A DNA stretch of 64,000 nucleotides from Lysobacterales bacterium 15-68-25 (GTDB lineage Bacteria > Pseudomonadota > Gammaproteobacteria > Xanthomonadales > Rhodanobacteraceae): assembly GCA_002279065.1 (NCBI GenBank), contig NCKB01000007.1:1-64000 (forward strand), in the 5' to 3' direction. The stretch's first letter is position 1, and every line of letters begins with the position of its first letter. The translations under genes were made by a program, and so were the position numbers. The notes under the pieces were generated by a model, which was given only the letters and a program-made list of their open reading frames with translations, was not told where the DNA came from and searched no databases. Shown here piece by piece: positions 1-11,161 of this stretch.

Positions 1-69
1 GGCTCGCCGAAGAACTACGGGGCCGACATTGCCACACTGATCGAGCTACTGGAGTCCGGGCGCCTGTGA
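1..69 (+). CDS. C-terminal end of an unidentified protein (partial)
   Basis: The first 22 codons in frame 1 encode the tail GSPKNYGADIATLIELLESG-RL and stop at TGA 67-69. The rest of the gene lies before the window. The tail is helical and acidic but too short to assign to a family. A bidirectional terminator 30 bases downstream closes this transcript and that of the converging mdh gene, which supports a real gene end here. Confidence 0.55.
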   Translation, partial: GSPKNYGADIATLIELLESGRL

Positions 70-100
70 GGCTTCAAACACAGCCAAATCCGGATACCCC

Positions 101-130
101 AAAAAGAATGGGCGGCCGAAGCCGCCCTTT
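101..130. terminator. bidirectional intrinsic terminator between gene 1 and mdh
   Basis: GGGCGGC (110-116), loop CGAA, GCCGCCC (121-127) form a perfect 7-bp GC stem. TTT follows on the plus strand and AAAAAG (101-106) precedes it, so the minus strand reads stem then ATTCTTTTT. The better U-tract serves mdh. It sits between two converging genes. Confidence 0.8.
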
Positions 131-154
131 CCTATCAGCCGAAAAAGAAGCGGC

Positions 155-1141
<987 letters not shown>

Positions 1142-1192
1142 GGTGGGACTCCTTGGGACTTGTCTAGCGTGGGAGGGGAACGCCCGGGGCCG

Positions 1193-2392
1193 TCAGGCCA
1201 GCTCGGCGAAGAACTGGGCGATACGGTCGAGGCCCGGTTGCAGCTGGGCCGTCGGGCAGGTGTAGGAGATGCGCATGGCACGCGGCTCGCCGAAAGCCGA
1301 GCCCGGCACGCAGGCCACGCCCTTGGCCTCCAGCAGCGCGGCGCAGAAGCTCACGTCGTCGGTGATGGTCAGCTCGCCGTGGCGCTTGCCGAACGCGCAG
1401 GAGATGTCCGGGAACGCGTAGAACGCGCCCTGCGGCCGCGGGCACACCACGCCTGGAATCGCGTTCAGCGCGGCCATCACCGTGTCGCGCTTGGCGGCGA
1501 ACTCGGCGCACTTGGCCTGCGGCACGTCCTGCGGCCCGGTGAGCGCGGCCACTGCGGCGGCGGTGATCACTTCCGGGATGCTGGTGATGTGGTTGGAGTT
1601 GAGCGTGGTGACCGCCTTGGCCACCACTTCGGGACCGGCGATGAAACCGACGCGCCAGCCCGGCATGCCGTAGGTCTTGGACAGCGAATCGACGAACACC
1701 AGGCGGTCCTTCAGCTCCGGCCGCACGTGCACGAAGTTGTGGTAGCCGAGGCCGTCGAACACCATCGAGTTGTAGATGTCGTCGGTGATGATCCAGGTGT
1801 CCGGATACTTCACCAGCACGTCGGCCAGCGCAGCGATTTCCTCGCGCGTGTAGACCATGCCGGTCGGGTTCGACGGGTTGTTGAACAGGAACACCTTCGG
1901 CTTGCGCTTCAGTGCCTCTTCCAACTGCGCGGGCACCAGCTTGTAGTTCTGGTCCGGGCCGCAGTGCAGGATGTTGGCCTTCGCCCCGACGATGTCGGCG
2001 ATGTCGCGGTAGGTGGTCCAGAACGGCGCGGCGAAGCAGATCTCGTCACCCTCGTCGAGCATCGCCTCGGCCAGGTTGTACAGGACCTGCTTGGCGCCGA
2101 TGCCGATGGAGAGGTTCATGCGGCCGTAGCCGGTCAGGCCCAGCGCCTCGATGTGCTTGAGGAAGGCATCCAGCAGCACCTCGGCGCCGCGGTTGCTGCC
2201 GTACTGGCCGGAATCGTGGCTGAGCGACTCGCGCGCCGCGGCGTACACGTGCTCGCCGGGCAGGAAGTTCGGCACGCCTATGGAAAAGCTGATGACGTCA
2301 CGGCCGGCAGCCTTGAGCTGCTTGGCTTTTTCCGCGATCAGCATGATCGCGCTGGGCTTGGCGCGGCCGACGCGCTGGGCGAGCTGGGGCAT
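1193..2392 (-). CDS. class I PLP-dependent aminotransferase (aspartate aminotransferase-like)
   Basis: A 399-residue fold-type I aminotransferase, probably moving amino groups between aspartate or another amino acid and 2-oxoglutarate. NNPSNPTG is present, the PLP lysine is in SLSKTYGMPGWR (about residue 240), and a C-terminal Arg in the EPRAMRISY segment would bind the substrate carboxylate. I start at MPQLAQ (2392) because GAGGA stands five bases upstream; an open frame continues to 2467 but its extra 25 residues do not resemble the family. Its place next to mdh fits oxaloacetate/aspartate exchange. The exact amino-acid specificity cannot be read from the sequence. Confidence 0.9.
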   Translation of the reverse strand: MPQLAQRVGRAKPSAIMLIAEKAKQLKAAGRDVISFSIGVPNFLPGEHVYAAARESLSHDSGQYGSNRGAEVLLDAFLKHIEALGLTGYGRMNLSIGIGAKQVLYNLAEAMLDEGDEICFAAPFWTTYRDIADIVGAKANILHCGPDQNYKLVPAQLEEALKRKPKVFLFNNPSNPTGMVYTREEIAALADVLVKYPDTWIITDDIYNSMVFDGLGYHNFVHVRPELKDRLVFVDSLSKTYGMPGWRVGFIAGPEVVAKAVTTLNSNHITSIPEVITAAAVAALTGPQDVPQAKCAEFAAKRDTVMAALNAIPGVVCPRPQGAFYAFPDISCAFGKRHGELTITDDVSFCAALLEAKGVACVPGSAFGEPRAMRISYTCPTAQLQPGLDRIAQFFAELA

Positions 2393-2566
2393 GGCTTCCT
2401 CGAGGGGATTTCCGGTCAGCAAACCGGCGAAGTTTAACACGCGCCTCCCGGCCGCCGGTCGGGTCATCCCACCAAGGTATTAGCCGCGGCACGACACCCG
2501 GCGTGCCGTCCGGGCGGCATGCGGTGCCGGGATGGCACGCGGAGCGGGCCTGAGGAGGAGCCGCGC

Positions 2567-2820
2567 ATGCACTGGCTTTGGGTATTCCTGGTCGGCCTGC
2601 TGGTCGGCGCGATCGCCAAGCTGCCCACCCTGGGGCGCGACCGGGCGGGGTCATCGTCACCGGCCTGGCCGGCATCGCCGGATCCGAGCTGGCGACCTGG
2701 GTCGGCGTGCACGTGCTGCACGCGTACGCGCCCGGCGAGTCGGCCGGATGGATCGCGTCGATGATCGGCGCGGTGGCGCTGTTGGTCGCCTGCCGCGCGG
2801 CGTTCAGGAACAAGGCATCG
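2567..2820 (+). pseudogene. GlsB/YeaQ/YmgE-type small membrane protein, frameshifted
   Basis: The ATG at 2567 has a strong GAGGAG eight bases upstream and encodes MHWLWVFLVGLLVGAIAKLP followed by GRDRAG, the typical start of the transglycosylase-associated (GlsB/YeaQ/YmgE) family of 80-90-residue proteins. The family's next segment, GVIVTGLAGIAGSEL and a last hydrophobic helix (IASMIGAVALLVACRAAF), is present but in the next frame. One extra G in the GGGG run at 2647-2650 would restore it. No stop follows in the repaired frame near the expected end. Either a true pseudogene with a single-base loss plus a lost stop, or a base-calling error in the G run. Confidence 0.65.
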
Positions 2821-2829
2821 TGGACGGAC

Positions 2830-2863
2830 GGCGCGCCGCGGGAGCCTGGTTCCGCGGCGCGCC
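2830..2863. repeat. perfect 12-bp GC inverted repeat
   Basis: GGCGCGCCGCGG (2830-2841) and CCGCGGCGCGCC (2852-2863) are perfectly complementary around a 10-base loop. It lies just past the stop of the minus-strand yidB-like gene and at the end of the broken GlsB gene. There is no T-run, so it is not a classical terminator, but it may stabilise or end the transcript. Confidence 0.7.
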
Positions 2864-2877
2864 GGGGAGCGCTCGCC

Positions 2878-3282
2878 TCAGCCGAACAGCTTGCCGGCCA
2901 GCCCCGCCAGCGAACCCAGGTCGACGCCACCGCCGCCAGCAGGGACCTGCCCGTCTGGCGTGAGATGGTCCACCGCGTGCGGCAGCACCTGCGCGAGCTG
3001 GCCCAGGAGGGCCTGCGGATCGGTGCCCAGCCTGCCGGCCATCGACTCGATCACCCCGCCCAGCCCGCCGTTGCCCAGTGCCTGGCCGAGTTGAGCAGGC
3101 GACACCGGCTGGTTCGCTCCCGTGCCCACCCACGACTGCACCGCCTCACCCAGGCCGTGCTGCTGCAGCATCGCCACCAACCCCTGCACGCCGCCGGCAC
3201 GCCCGATCAGCTCGCTAGCCACCGAAAGCAGGGAACTGCCACCCTGCCCGCCATTTCCCAGAAGATCCCCGAGCAACGACAT
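2878..3282 (-). CDS. YidB-like protein (DUF937 family)
   Basis: A 134-residue protein of the DUF937/YidB family, function unknown. It opens with MSLLGDLLGNGGQGG, has helical segments (LLSVASELIGRAGGVQGLVAML, divided by glycines), a VSPAQLGQALGNGGLGGV repeat-like core and a Gly-rich C-terminus ending in LAGLAGKLFG. The start at 3282 is chosen over the frame's earlier ATG because GAGGAG lies seven bases upstream. It has no signal peptide. It faces the broken GlsB-type gene. Confidence 0.8.
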   Translation of the reverse strand: MSLLGDLLGNGGQGGSSLLSVASELIGRAGGVQGLVAMLQQHGLGEAVQSWVGTGANQPVSPAQLGQALGNGGLGGVIESMAGRLGTDPQALLGQLAQVLPHAVDHLTPDGQVPAGGGGVDLGSLAGLAGKLFG

Positions 3283-3385
3283 GACGCTTCTCCTCATCGG
3301 CGCGACCCCCACGCCGGAACCCCGAGCATAGTCACAGTCGCTTCACCGCGACCACCGCGGCAATCAAGGGCGGCACCACGCGCAC

Positions 3386-3421
3386 AAAAAAAGATGCCGC
3401 CAACAGGGTCCGTCGGCGGCA
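3386..3421 (-). terminator. intrinsic terminator of the GH3 gene
   Basis: Read on the minus strand, TGCCGCC (3415-3421) pairs with GGCGGCA (3395-3401) and is followed by TCTTTTTTT (3386-3394). It lies about 70 bases past the GH3 stop. Confidence 0.8.
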
Positions 3422-3489
3422 CGGGGAGGAAGGGCAAGCCGGCCGTCGAGACCGGCACCCTGCAAAACGTCAGCTGGACGCCAGGCAGC

Positions 3490-6024
<2,535 letters not shown>

Positions 6025-6101
6025 GGAACCCCCTGGATCGGATGTCGCCCCGGCGGCAGCGCCGGGGCGGACGAGTGGACCGGGCGAGTATTCGCAGGAT
6101 A

Positions 6102-6115
6102 TGACAGCGCTGTCA
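6102..6115. promoter_or_regulatory. LacI-family operator palindrome
   Basis: TGACAGCGCTGTCA is a perfect 14-bp palindrome with the central CG typical of LacI/GalR operators. It lies 78 bases before the GH3 start and 59 bases past the LacI stop, where a repressor could block a GH3 promoter. Assignment to the adjacent LacI protein is inference. Confidence 0.75.
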
Positions 6116-6173
6116 ATTGGCGTTGCAGCAAGCTTCGAAAAGGCCCGCGGGCGATACCGCAGATGGGTTGGCC

Positions 6174-7178
6174 TCAGCCGACCGGCGCCGTGGACTCGCG
6201 CACCTGCAGCGCGTAGGGCAGTTGCACCATCCGCCCCTCGCCCTTGCCGCGCAGGGCGGCCAGCAGCTGCAACGCGGCAATCCGCCCCATCTCGCGGCTG
6301 GGCTGGCGGATCGTGGTGAGCGTCGGCCAGATCTGGCGCGAGATCGGCGTGTCGTCGAAGCCGACCACGGACACATCCCGCGGCACCGACAGGCCGTGTT
6401 CGCCGGCCGCCCAGATCACCCCGGCCGCCATGTCGTCGTTGGCGGCGAACACCGCGGTGGGTCGGTCCGCCAGCGAAAAAAGCTGCCGCGCCGCGGCCAC
6501 GCCCGCACTGAAGGAGAAGTCGCCGTCGACCACCAGAGCCGGGTCGAACGGGATGCCCGCCGCGGACAGCGCCTCGCGATAGCCGGTCAGTCGCCAGCCC
6601 CGGGCACCGTGCGCGGGATGACCCAGCACGTGTGCGATGCGCCGATGACCCAGTCCGAGCAGATGACCTACCACCTCCCGCGCCGCTTTCGGCTCGTCGA
6701 TGAAGGCGCCAATCGACCCGTCGCGCCTCATCGGCGACACGCTGGCGTAGGGCACGTTGCGCTCGTGCAGCCGCGCAAGCAGCTGCGGGTGATCGGTGAT
6801 CGGGGGCGTCAGCACCAGGCCGTCCGGCCGATGGTGGGAGATCAGCGTATCGATGCGCTGGACGAAATCCGCCGAGTCGGCATGCAGCGGACGCACCATC
6901 ATCGAGTAATGATGCTCGTCGCAGGCGTCGAGCACGCCGGTCTGGATCTCGGTCAGGTAGTTCGAGGACGGGTTGTCGTACACCGTCGCGACCAGGAAGG
7001 AGCGGTTGGCGGCCAGGCTGCGCGCAGACGGATGCGGGCGATAGTCCATCGCCGCCATCGCGGCGAGTACCTTCTCGCGGGTCGGGCCGCGAACGTTCGC
7101 CTCATCGTTGAGCACACGCGACACGGTCTTCGGCGAAACCCCCGCCGCCCGTGCCACATCTTCTAGCCGTACGCGCAT
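6174..7178 (-). CDS. LacI-family transcriptional regulator
   Basis: A 334-residue LacI/GalR protein. The N-terminal helix-turn-helix reads VRLEDVARAAGVSPKTVSRV, with the hinge near residues 45-60 (AAMDYRPHPSARSLA), then a periplasmic-binding-protein-like sugar domain (VFAANDDMAAGVIWAA; SVVGFDDTPISRQIWPTLTT). The start is ATG 7178 directly before the HTH; the frame extends upstream to 7244 without family-like sequence. The SD is weak. It is encoded just upstream of the GH3 gene, with the palindrome at 6102-6115 between them, so it likely controls the beta-glucosidase and responds to a glucoside or its product. Confidence 0.92.
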   Translation of the reverse strand: MRVRLEDVARAAGVSPKTVSRVLNDEANVRGPTREKVLAAMAAMDYRPHPSARSLAANRSFLVATVYDNPSSNYLTEIQTGVLDACDEHHYSMMVRPLHADSADFVQRIDTLISHHRPDGLVLTPPITDHPQLLARLHERNVPYASVSPMRRDGSIGAFIDEPKAAREVVGHLLGLGHRRIAHVLGHPAHGARGWRLTGYREALSAAGIPFDPALVVDGDFSFSAGVAAARQLFSLADRPTAVFAANDDMAAGVIWAAGEHGLSVPRDVSVVGFDDTPISRQIWPTLTTIRQPSREMGRIAALQLLAALRGKGEGRMVQLPYALQVRESTAPVG

Positions 7179-7268
7179 GTATTGTTCCCGCCCACGGCGC
7201 CCGCCGCGACAAGCAATATGCGTGCAAGCGCTCGCCAAGTACAAGTCGGGCCCATCACCGAAACGCGA

Positions 7269-7290
7269 ACGGCCACCCGGAGGTGGCCGT
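7269..7290 (-). terminator. terminator-like stem-loop after the cyclophilin gene
   Basis: ACGGCCACC and GGTGGCCGT form a perfect 9-bp stem with a 4-base loop. It is 24 bases past the cyclophilin stop; the downstream minus-strand sequence TCGCGTTTCGG is only weakly T-rich. Confidence 0.6.
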
Positions 7291-7313
7291 CGCTGCCGTC
7301 CTGCGGCACCGGC

Positions 7314-7823
7314 TCAGCCCCGGGCGTCGAGGATCGCGTTCCATTCCTTCACGCGCTCCGCCTGGGCGGCCAGCAGCGCGTCGACGTCGCCTTCGACGGT
7401 CGCCTTCTCGATCACGTCCCCCTGGCGGATCGCGTCCACCACGGCCTGGTCCTCGGCACCCAGCACCTCGCCGAACACGCTGTGCTTGCCGTCCAGCCAC
7501 GGCGTCGCGCCGTGGGTGATGAAGAACTGGCTGCCATTGGTGCGCGGACCGGCGTTGGCCATCGACAGGATGCCCGGCTTGTCGTGGCGCAGCGACGGAT
7601 TGAACTCGTCCTCGAACTTGTAGCCCGGGCCGCCGGTGCCGGTGCCCAGCGGGCAACCGCCCTGGATCATGAAGTCGGCGATCACGCGGTGGAACGACAG
7701 GCCGTCGTAATAGCCGCGGCGCACCAGGTTGACGAAGCTCGCCACCGTCACCGGCGTCTTGTCGTCGTGCAGGCGCAGGCGGATCGGGCCGCGGTTGGTC
7801 TGGAGCGTCAGTTGGATGGCCAT
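7314..7823 (-). CDS. cyclophilin-type peptidyl-prolyl cis-trans isomerase (PpiB-like)
   Basis: A 169-residue single-domain cyclophilin that catalyses proline isomerisation. Family residues are in [16 protein letters not shown] (catalytic Arg), [30 protein letters not shown] and HSVFGEV. There is no signal peptide, so it is cytoplasmic. The tail ([21 protein letters not shown]) is longer than in E. coli PpiB. ATG 7823 has AAGGA upstream; the open frame continues to 8240 but that part is antisense to the next gene. Confidence 0.93.
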   Translation of the reverse strand: MAIQLTLQTNRGPIRLRLHDDKTPVTVASFVNLVRRGYYDGLSFHRVIADFMIQGGCPLGTGTGGPGYKFEDEFNPSLRHDKPGILSMANAGPRTNGSQFFITHGATPWLDGKHSVFGEVLGAEDQAVVDAIRQGDVIEKATVEGDVDALLAAQAERVKEWNAILDARG

Positions 7824-7924
7824 GGGAGTCCTTCGGTTCGGGTGGCATGCGTCGCCGCGCACCGGCGCGGCGGCGAGGGCCGGCAAGGATAACGCAGGCG
7901 CCCGGCGACTGCCGCCGGCCAGGC

Positions 7925-9763
7925 TCAGGGCAGGTCCAGCGTCGTCCGGTCGAGCGCCCCCTCGCCGCGCGGCCGGGCAGCCGGGGTCGGCAGCGCCGCC
8001 GGCCACGGTGCGCCCTCGAACAGGTGCGCCCACAGCCGGTCCAGCGCCACGTAGCCATACGGCATCAGCGGCACGTGCGCCGCGCCGAAGGCCGGCACGG
8101 CGAGGAACGCATCGAAGTGCTGGGCGTACGGCACGCGCCAGTACAGCGGCGCGCGTCCTTCGCGGCGCAGCCACGCCACGTAGGGCTCGGAACTGAAGGC
8201 GGTCGGCAGCAGGCCGTCGCTGGCGCCATGCAGCACCCACAGCGGCAGGTCGGCCCGCGGCAGCTTCACCGCGGTGGCCGCCACGCTGGCATGCACGACG
8301 CGGGCCTCGGCACCGTCGCCGGTCCAGAGCCGGCGCAGGCAGTCGAGTCCGGCCAGGGTCGGGTCGTCCGAGGCATCCATGCCGCCGCGCAGCGCGATGC
8401 CGTCACCGGGCGGAATGCCCGAGCCGTCGGCCCACCACGCCGCGCGCGTCGCCGCGTCGGCCGGCGCCGGCTGGCTGTCCTTGCCGACGGTGACGTAACG
8501 GAAGCCGCACGGCATGTCGGTCGCACCGGTGCGGGCGTAGCTCGACGCGTAGCCGGCCGCGATCACCCGCCACAGGTCGAAGGCGGTGGTGCTCGCCGCG
8601 GTGGCCATCGCCTCGTCGGTCCAGCCGTGCTCGCGCAGCTGCCGGTAGGCCGCCTCGCCCTGCGCGGCGGGCGAGTCGCCGGCCAGCCGCCCCTGCGCAT
8701 GCAGGCTGGCGCAGCGCCGGGTCCACCCCGGCGGCACCGAACCGTCCGGCGCACGGGCGAACGGCACCTGGGCGAAGCGCGGCGTGGTGAGCGCGCAGGG
8801 CAGCCAGATCGCCGCCTCGGTGGCGTAGTCGATCATCGCCCGGCCGTGGCCCGCGGCGTACACGTTCGGCTCCAGCGCCACCACGCCGGCGAACAGGTGG
8901 TCGTCGTCCAGCCCCGCTGCCTGCAGCACGGCGCCGCCGCCGTTGGACAGGCCGGTGGCGATGATCTTCGTATTCTCTGGCGTGAACGGCGCCTGCTCCG
9001 GGAACGCGCGGTCGAGCATGGCCAGGCCGAACCGGGCCGCCTGGATCACGTCGCGGCCCCAGTCGGCCTCGGGGTTGTCGCCGGAGTGCATCTGCTTGAC
9101 CGCTATGCCGGCATCGGCCGGCGCCGGCTTCGGCTCGAACTCCAGCATCGCCTCGCCGCGCCTTGCGCGTGTGCCGTCCAGCTGCACGCCGCTGTCGTCG
9201 GCGTAGTCGAAATAGCCCGGGCCGGTGCCCTTGTCGGTGTAGGCCACCGCACAGCCCTTCGGCAGTCCCCACGCGCCGGCCAGCGAGATCGCCCCGTACA
9301 CGCCGCGCGAGCCGGACGACGGCGCCACCACCAGGCAGCGATGGGCCTTGTCGAAATGATCCGGCACCTGCAGCAGCACGCGATGCGGCTGGCTGGCGCC
9401 GGGCACGCGGGCGAAGGCCTGGTATTCGCGGCCGGGCACGTCCGGCACGCCGCCATAGACGCTGCCGTAGCCGCCCAGCGGCCCGAGGTCGGCGATGCCC
9501 TTCCAGCTGGTCTGGATCGCCCGCCGGCGCAGCTCCGCCGGGGTCGGATGCGCGGGGTCGGCGAACGGCGACGGTGCACCGGCGAGGCCGGCCAGGCCGA
9601 GGCCGGCGCTGAGCAGGTCGTCGTCACCCCGATGCATGGTGGTGCGGACGTCGCTGACGAGGAATCCCGGGCGTGTCATCGCCGCCTCCTTGGGGGCTGG
9701 GAGCGTGGAACAGGCCGGCAGCGCGAGCGCCAGCAGCGGCAGGCAGAAGGTGCGCAGGTTCAT
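7925..9763 (-). CDS. 3-hydroxybutyrate oligomer hydrolase (3HBOH family)
   Basis: A 612-residue alpha/beta hydrolase of the D-(-)-3-hydroxybutyrate oligomer hydrolase family, which cuts the oligomers released by PHB depolymerases. The predicted nucleophile is Ser273 in [14 protein letters not shown]; other family stretches are [29 protein letters not shown] and a C-terminal [15 protein letters not shown] (candidate Asp). From ATG 9763 it has a lipoprotein signal (LLALALPAC, lipobox Cys18), which would put it in the envelope. However AAGGAGG stands five bases before an internal ATG at 9679, which would give a cytoplasmic form. A 23-bp motif lies just upstream, and it is divergent from the LuxR-type regulator. 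Confidence 0.85.
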   Translation of the reverse strand: MNLRTFCLPLLALALPACSTLPAPKEAAMTRPGFLVSDVRTTMHRGDDDLLSAGLGLAGLAGAPSPFADPAHPTPAELRRRAIQTSWKGIADLGPLGGYGSVYGGVPDVPGREYQAFARVPGASQPHRVLLQVPDHFDKAHRCLVVAPSSGSRGVYGAISLAGAWGLPKGCAVAYTDKGTGPGYFDYADDSGVQLDGTRARRGEAMLEFEPKPAPADAGIAVKQMHSGDNPEADWGRDVIQAARFGLAMLDRAFPEQAPFTPENTKIIATGLSNGGGAVLQAAGLDDDHLFAGVVALEPNVYAAGHGRAMIDYATEAAIWLPCALTTPRFAQVPFARAPDGSVPPGWTRRCASLHAQGRLAGDSPAAQGEAAYRQLREHGWTDEAMATAASTTAFDLWRVIAAGYASSYARTGATDMPCGFRYVTVGKDSQPAPADAATRAAWWADGSGIPPGDGIALRGGMDASDDPTLAGLDCLRRLWTGDGAEARVVHASVAATAVKLPRADLPLWVLHGASDGLLPTAFSSEPYVAWLRREGRAPLYWRVPYAQHFDAFLAVPAFGAAHVPLMPYGYVALDRLWAHLFEGAPWPAALPTPAARPRGEGALDRTTLDLP

Positions 9764-9786
9764 CCGCCCACGGTAGCAAGCGCGCG

Positions 9787-9809
9787 CGCCGCCGGCATCG
9801 TACGAAAGT
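9787..9809 (-). promoter_or_regulatory. shared PHB-locus promoter motif, copy 1
   Basis: On the minus strand this 23-bp stretch contains ACTTTCGTACGATGCC then GGCGGCG, with the palindrome TCGTACGA at its core (9798-9805). It differs at only two positions from the copy at 18793-18815. It lies in the divergent promoter region of the 3HB-oligomer hydrolase and the response-regulator gene. That it is a regulator binding site is inferred. Confidence 0.6.
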
Positions 9810-9871
9810 CCATGGTCGACCCGGCCCGTGGGTCGCTCGACCGCTCGTGCACGACGGGTTAATTTCGACCG

Positions 9872-10531
9872 ATGACCCGCCTGCTGATCGCCGACGACCA
9901 CCCGCTGTTCCGTGCCGCCCTGCACCACGCCGCGGCGGCCAGCATCGCCGGCTGCACGGTGCTGGAGGCGGCCGACCTGCACGGCGCGCTGGACGCCCTG
10001 CGCGCCGACGCCGACATCGACCTGGTGCTGCTGGACCTGCACATGCCCGGCAGCCAGGGGCTCTCAGGCCTGGCCGCGCTGCGCGGCCAGCATCCCGGCG
10101 TGGCGGTGCTGGTGGTGTCCGCGCACGACGAGCCGCGGGTGGTCCGGCGCGCGCTCGACCACGGCGCCGCCGGATTCATTCCGAAGAGCGCCAGCCCGGC
10201 CGAGATCGGCGAGGCGATCCGCTGCGTGCTCGACTGCGGCACCTGGGTGCCTCCCGCGCTGGCCGAGAGCGTCGCCGCCCTGCCCGTCGACCCGGCCGAT
10301 GGCGACCTCGCCGCGCGGCTGGCCAGCCTCACCGAACAGCAGTACCGCGTGCTCGTGCTGCTGGCCGATGGCCTGCTCAACAAGCAGATCGCCGACCGGC
10401 TGGCGATCCAGGAGCGCACGGTCAAGGCGCACGTCACCGCGATCTTCGAGAAGCTCGGCGTGCGCAACCGCACCCAGGCCAGCGGCGTGCTCAAGGCGCT
10501 GGAACTGGGCGAGCCCGCGCGGGTCCCCTGA
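9872..10531 (+). CDS. LuxR/NarL-family response regulator (CrbR/ErdR-like)
   Basis: A 219-residue two-component regulator. The receiver domain has the acidic pair Asp8-Asp9, phospho-acceptor Asp55 (LVLLDLHMPG) and Lys in GFIPKSAS. A LuxR-type HTH fills about residues 150-210 (LTEQQYRVLVLLADGLLNKQ, IQERTVKAHVTAIFEKLGV). The hybrid kinase at 11162-14485 is of the CrbS/MxtR type, known to pair with regulators of this class that control acetate and short-chain acid use, so the two are likely partners. The start has no clear SD. The isochorismatase-like gene follows 28 bases later and may be co-transcribed. Confidence 0.9.
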   Translation: MTRLLIADDHPLFRAALHHAAAASIAGCTVLEAADLHGALDALRADADIDLVLLDLHMPGSQGLSGLAALRGQHPGVAVLVVSAHDEPRVVRRALDHGAAGFIPKSASPAEIGEAIRCVLDCGTWVPPALAESVAALPVDPADGDLAARLASLTEQQYRVLVLLADGLLNKQIADRLAIQERTVKAHVTAIFEKLGVRNRTQASGVLKALELGEPARVP

Positions 10532-10559
10532 AGCCCCTTCCCCGACGGAGTCCCTCCCC

Positions 10560-11132
10560 ATGAACGACGCCGCACGCGCCGACACGGCCCTGCTGCTGAT
10601 GGACCTGCAGCCGGGCATCCTTGCCAGCTACCACGACGCCGACTACCTGCCGCGCATCCGCCGCGCGCTGGCTGCCGCACGCCATGCCGAACTGCCCGTG
10701 ATCTGGGTCCGCGTGGCGTTCCGCGACGGCTATCCGGAGGTGTCGGCCGACAACGCGATCTTCGCCGGCATCCGCGGCAGTGGCCGCCTGCTGGAATCGA
10801 CCGAGGCGGCCGGCATCCACCCTGACCTGGACGTGCAGCCGCACGACGTGGTCGTCACCAAGCGGCGCATCAGCGCGTTCGCCGGCAGCGACCTGGACGT
10901 GGTGCTGCGCGGCGGCAACATCCACCATCTGGTGCTGGCCGGTGTCTCCACCGGCGGCGTGGTGCTGTCCACCGTGCGGCTCGCCGCCGACCTCGATTAC
11001 CGCCTCACCGTGCTGGCCGACGGCTGCATGGACGGCGATGCCGAGGTGCATCGCGTGCTCACCGAGAAAGTGTTCCCGCGCCAGGCGACGGTGCGGACGA
11101 TCGACGACTGGGTGACCAGCCTCTCCGCCTGA
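10560..11132 (+). CDS. isochorismatase-like hydrolase lacking the usual catalytic cysteine
   Basis: A 190-residue protein with the isochorismatase/cysteine-hydrolase fold: TALLLMDLQPGIL carries the conserved Asp and VVTKRRISAF the conserved Lys. Where active family members have Cys in a G-x-x-T-x-x-C-V motif, this one reads AGVSTGGVVLSTVRLA, with Val in its place. It may act on an unknown substrate by another route or not be catalytic. ATG 10560 has ACGGAG upstream. It lies between the response regulator and the converging hybrid kinase, which suggests a link to that signalling system but shows no function. Confidence 0.85.
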   Translation: MNDAARADTALLLMDLQPGILASYHDADYLPRIRRALAAARHAELPVIWVRVAFRDGYPEVSADNAIFAGIRGSGRLLESTEAAGIHPDLDVQPHDVVVTKRRISAFAGSDLDVVLRGGNIHHLVLAGVSTGGVVLSTVRLAADLDYRLTVLADGCMDGDAEVHRVLTEKVFPRQATVRTIDDWVTSLSA

Positions 11133-11161
11133 GTTCTTCCCCGCCCCCGTGCCGGAACGGG

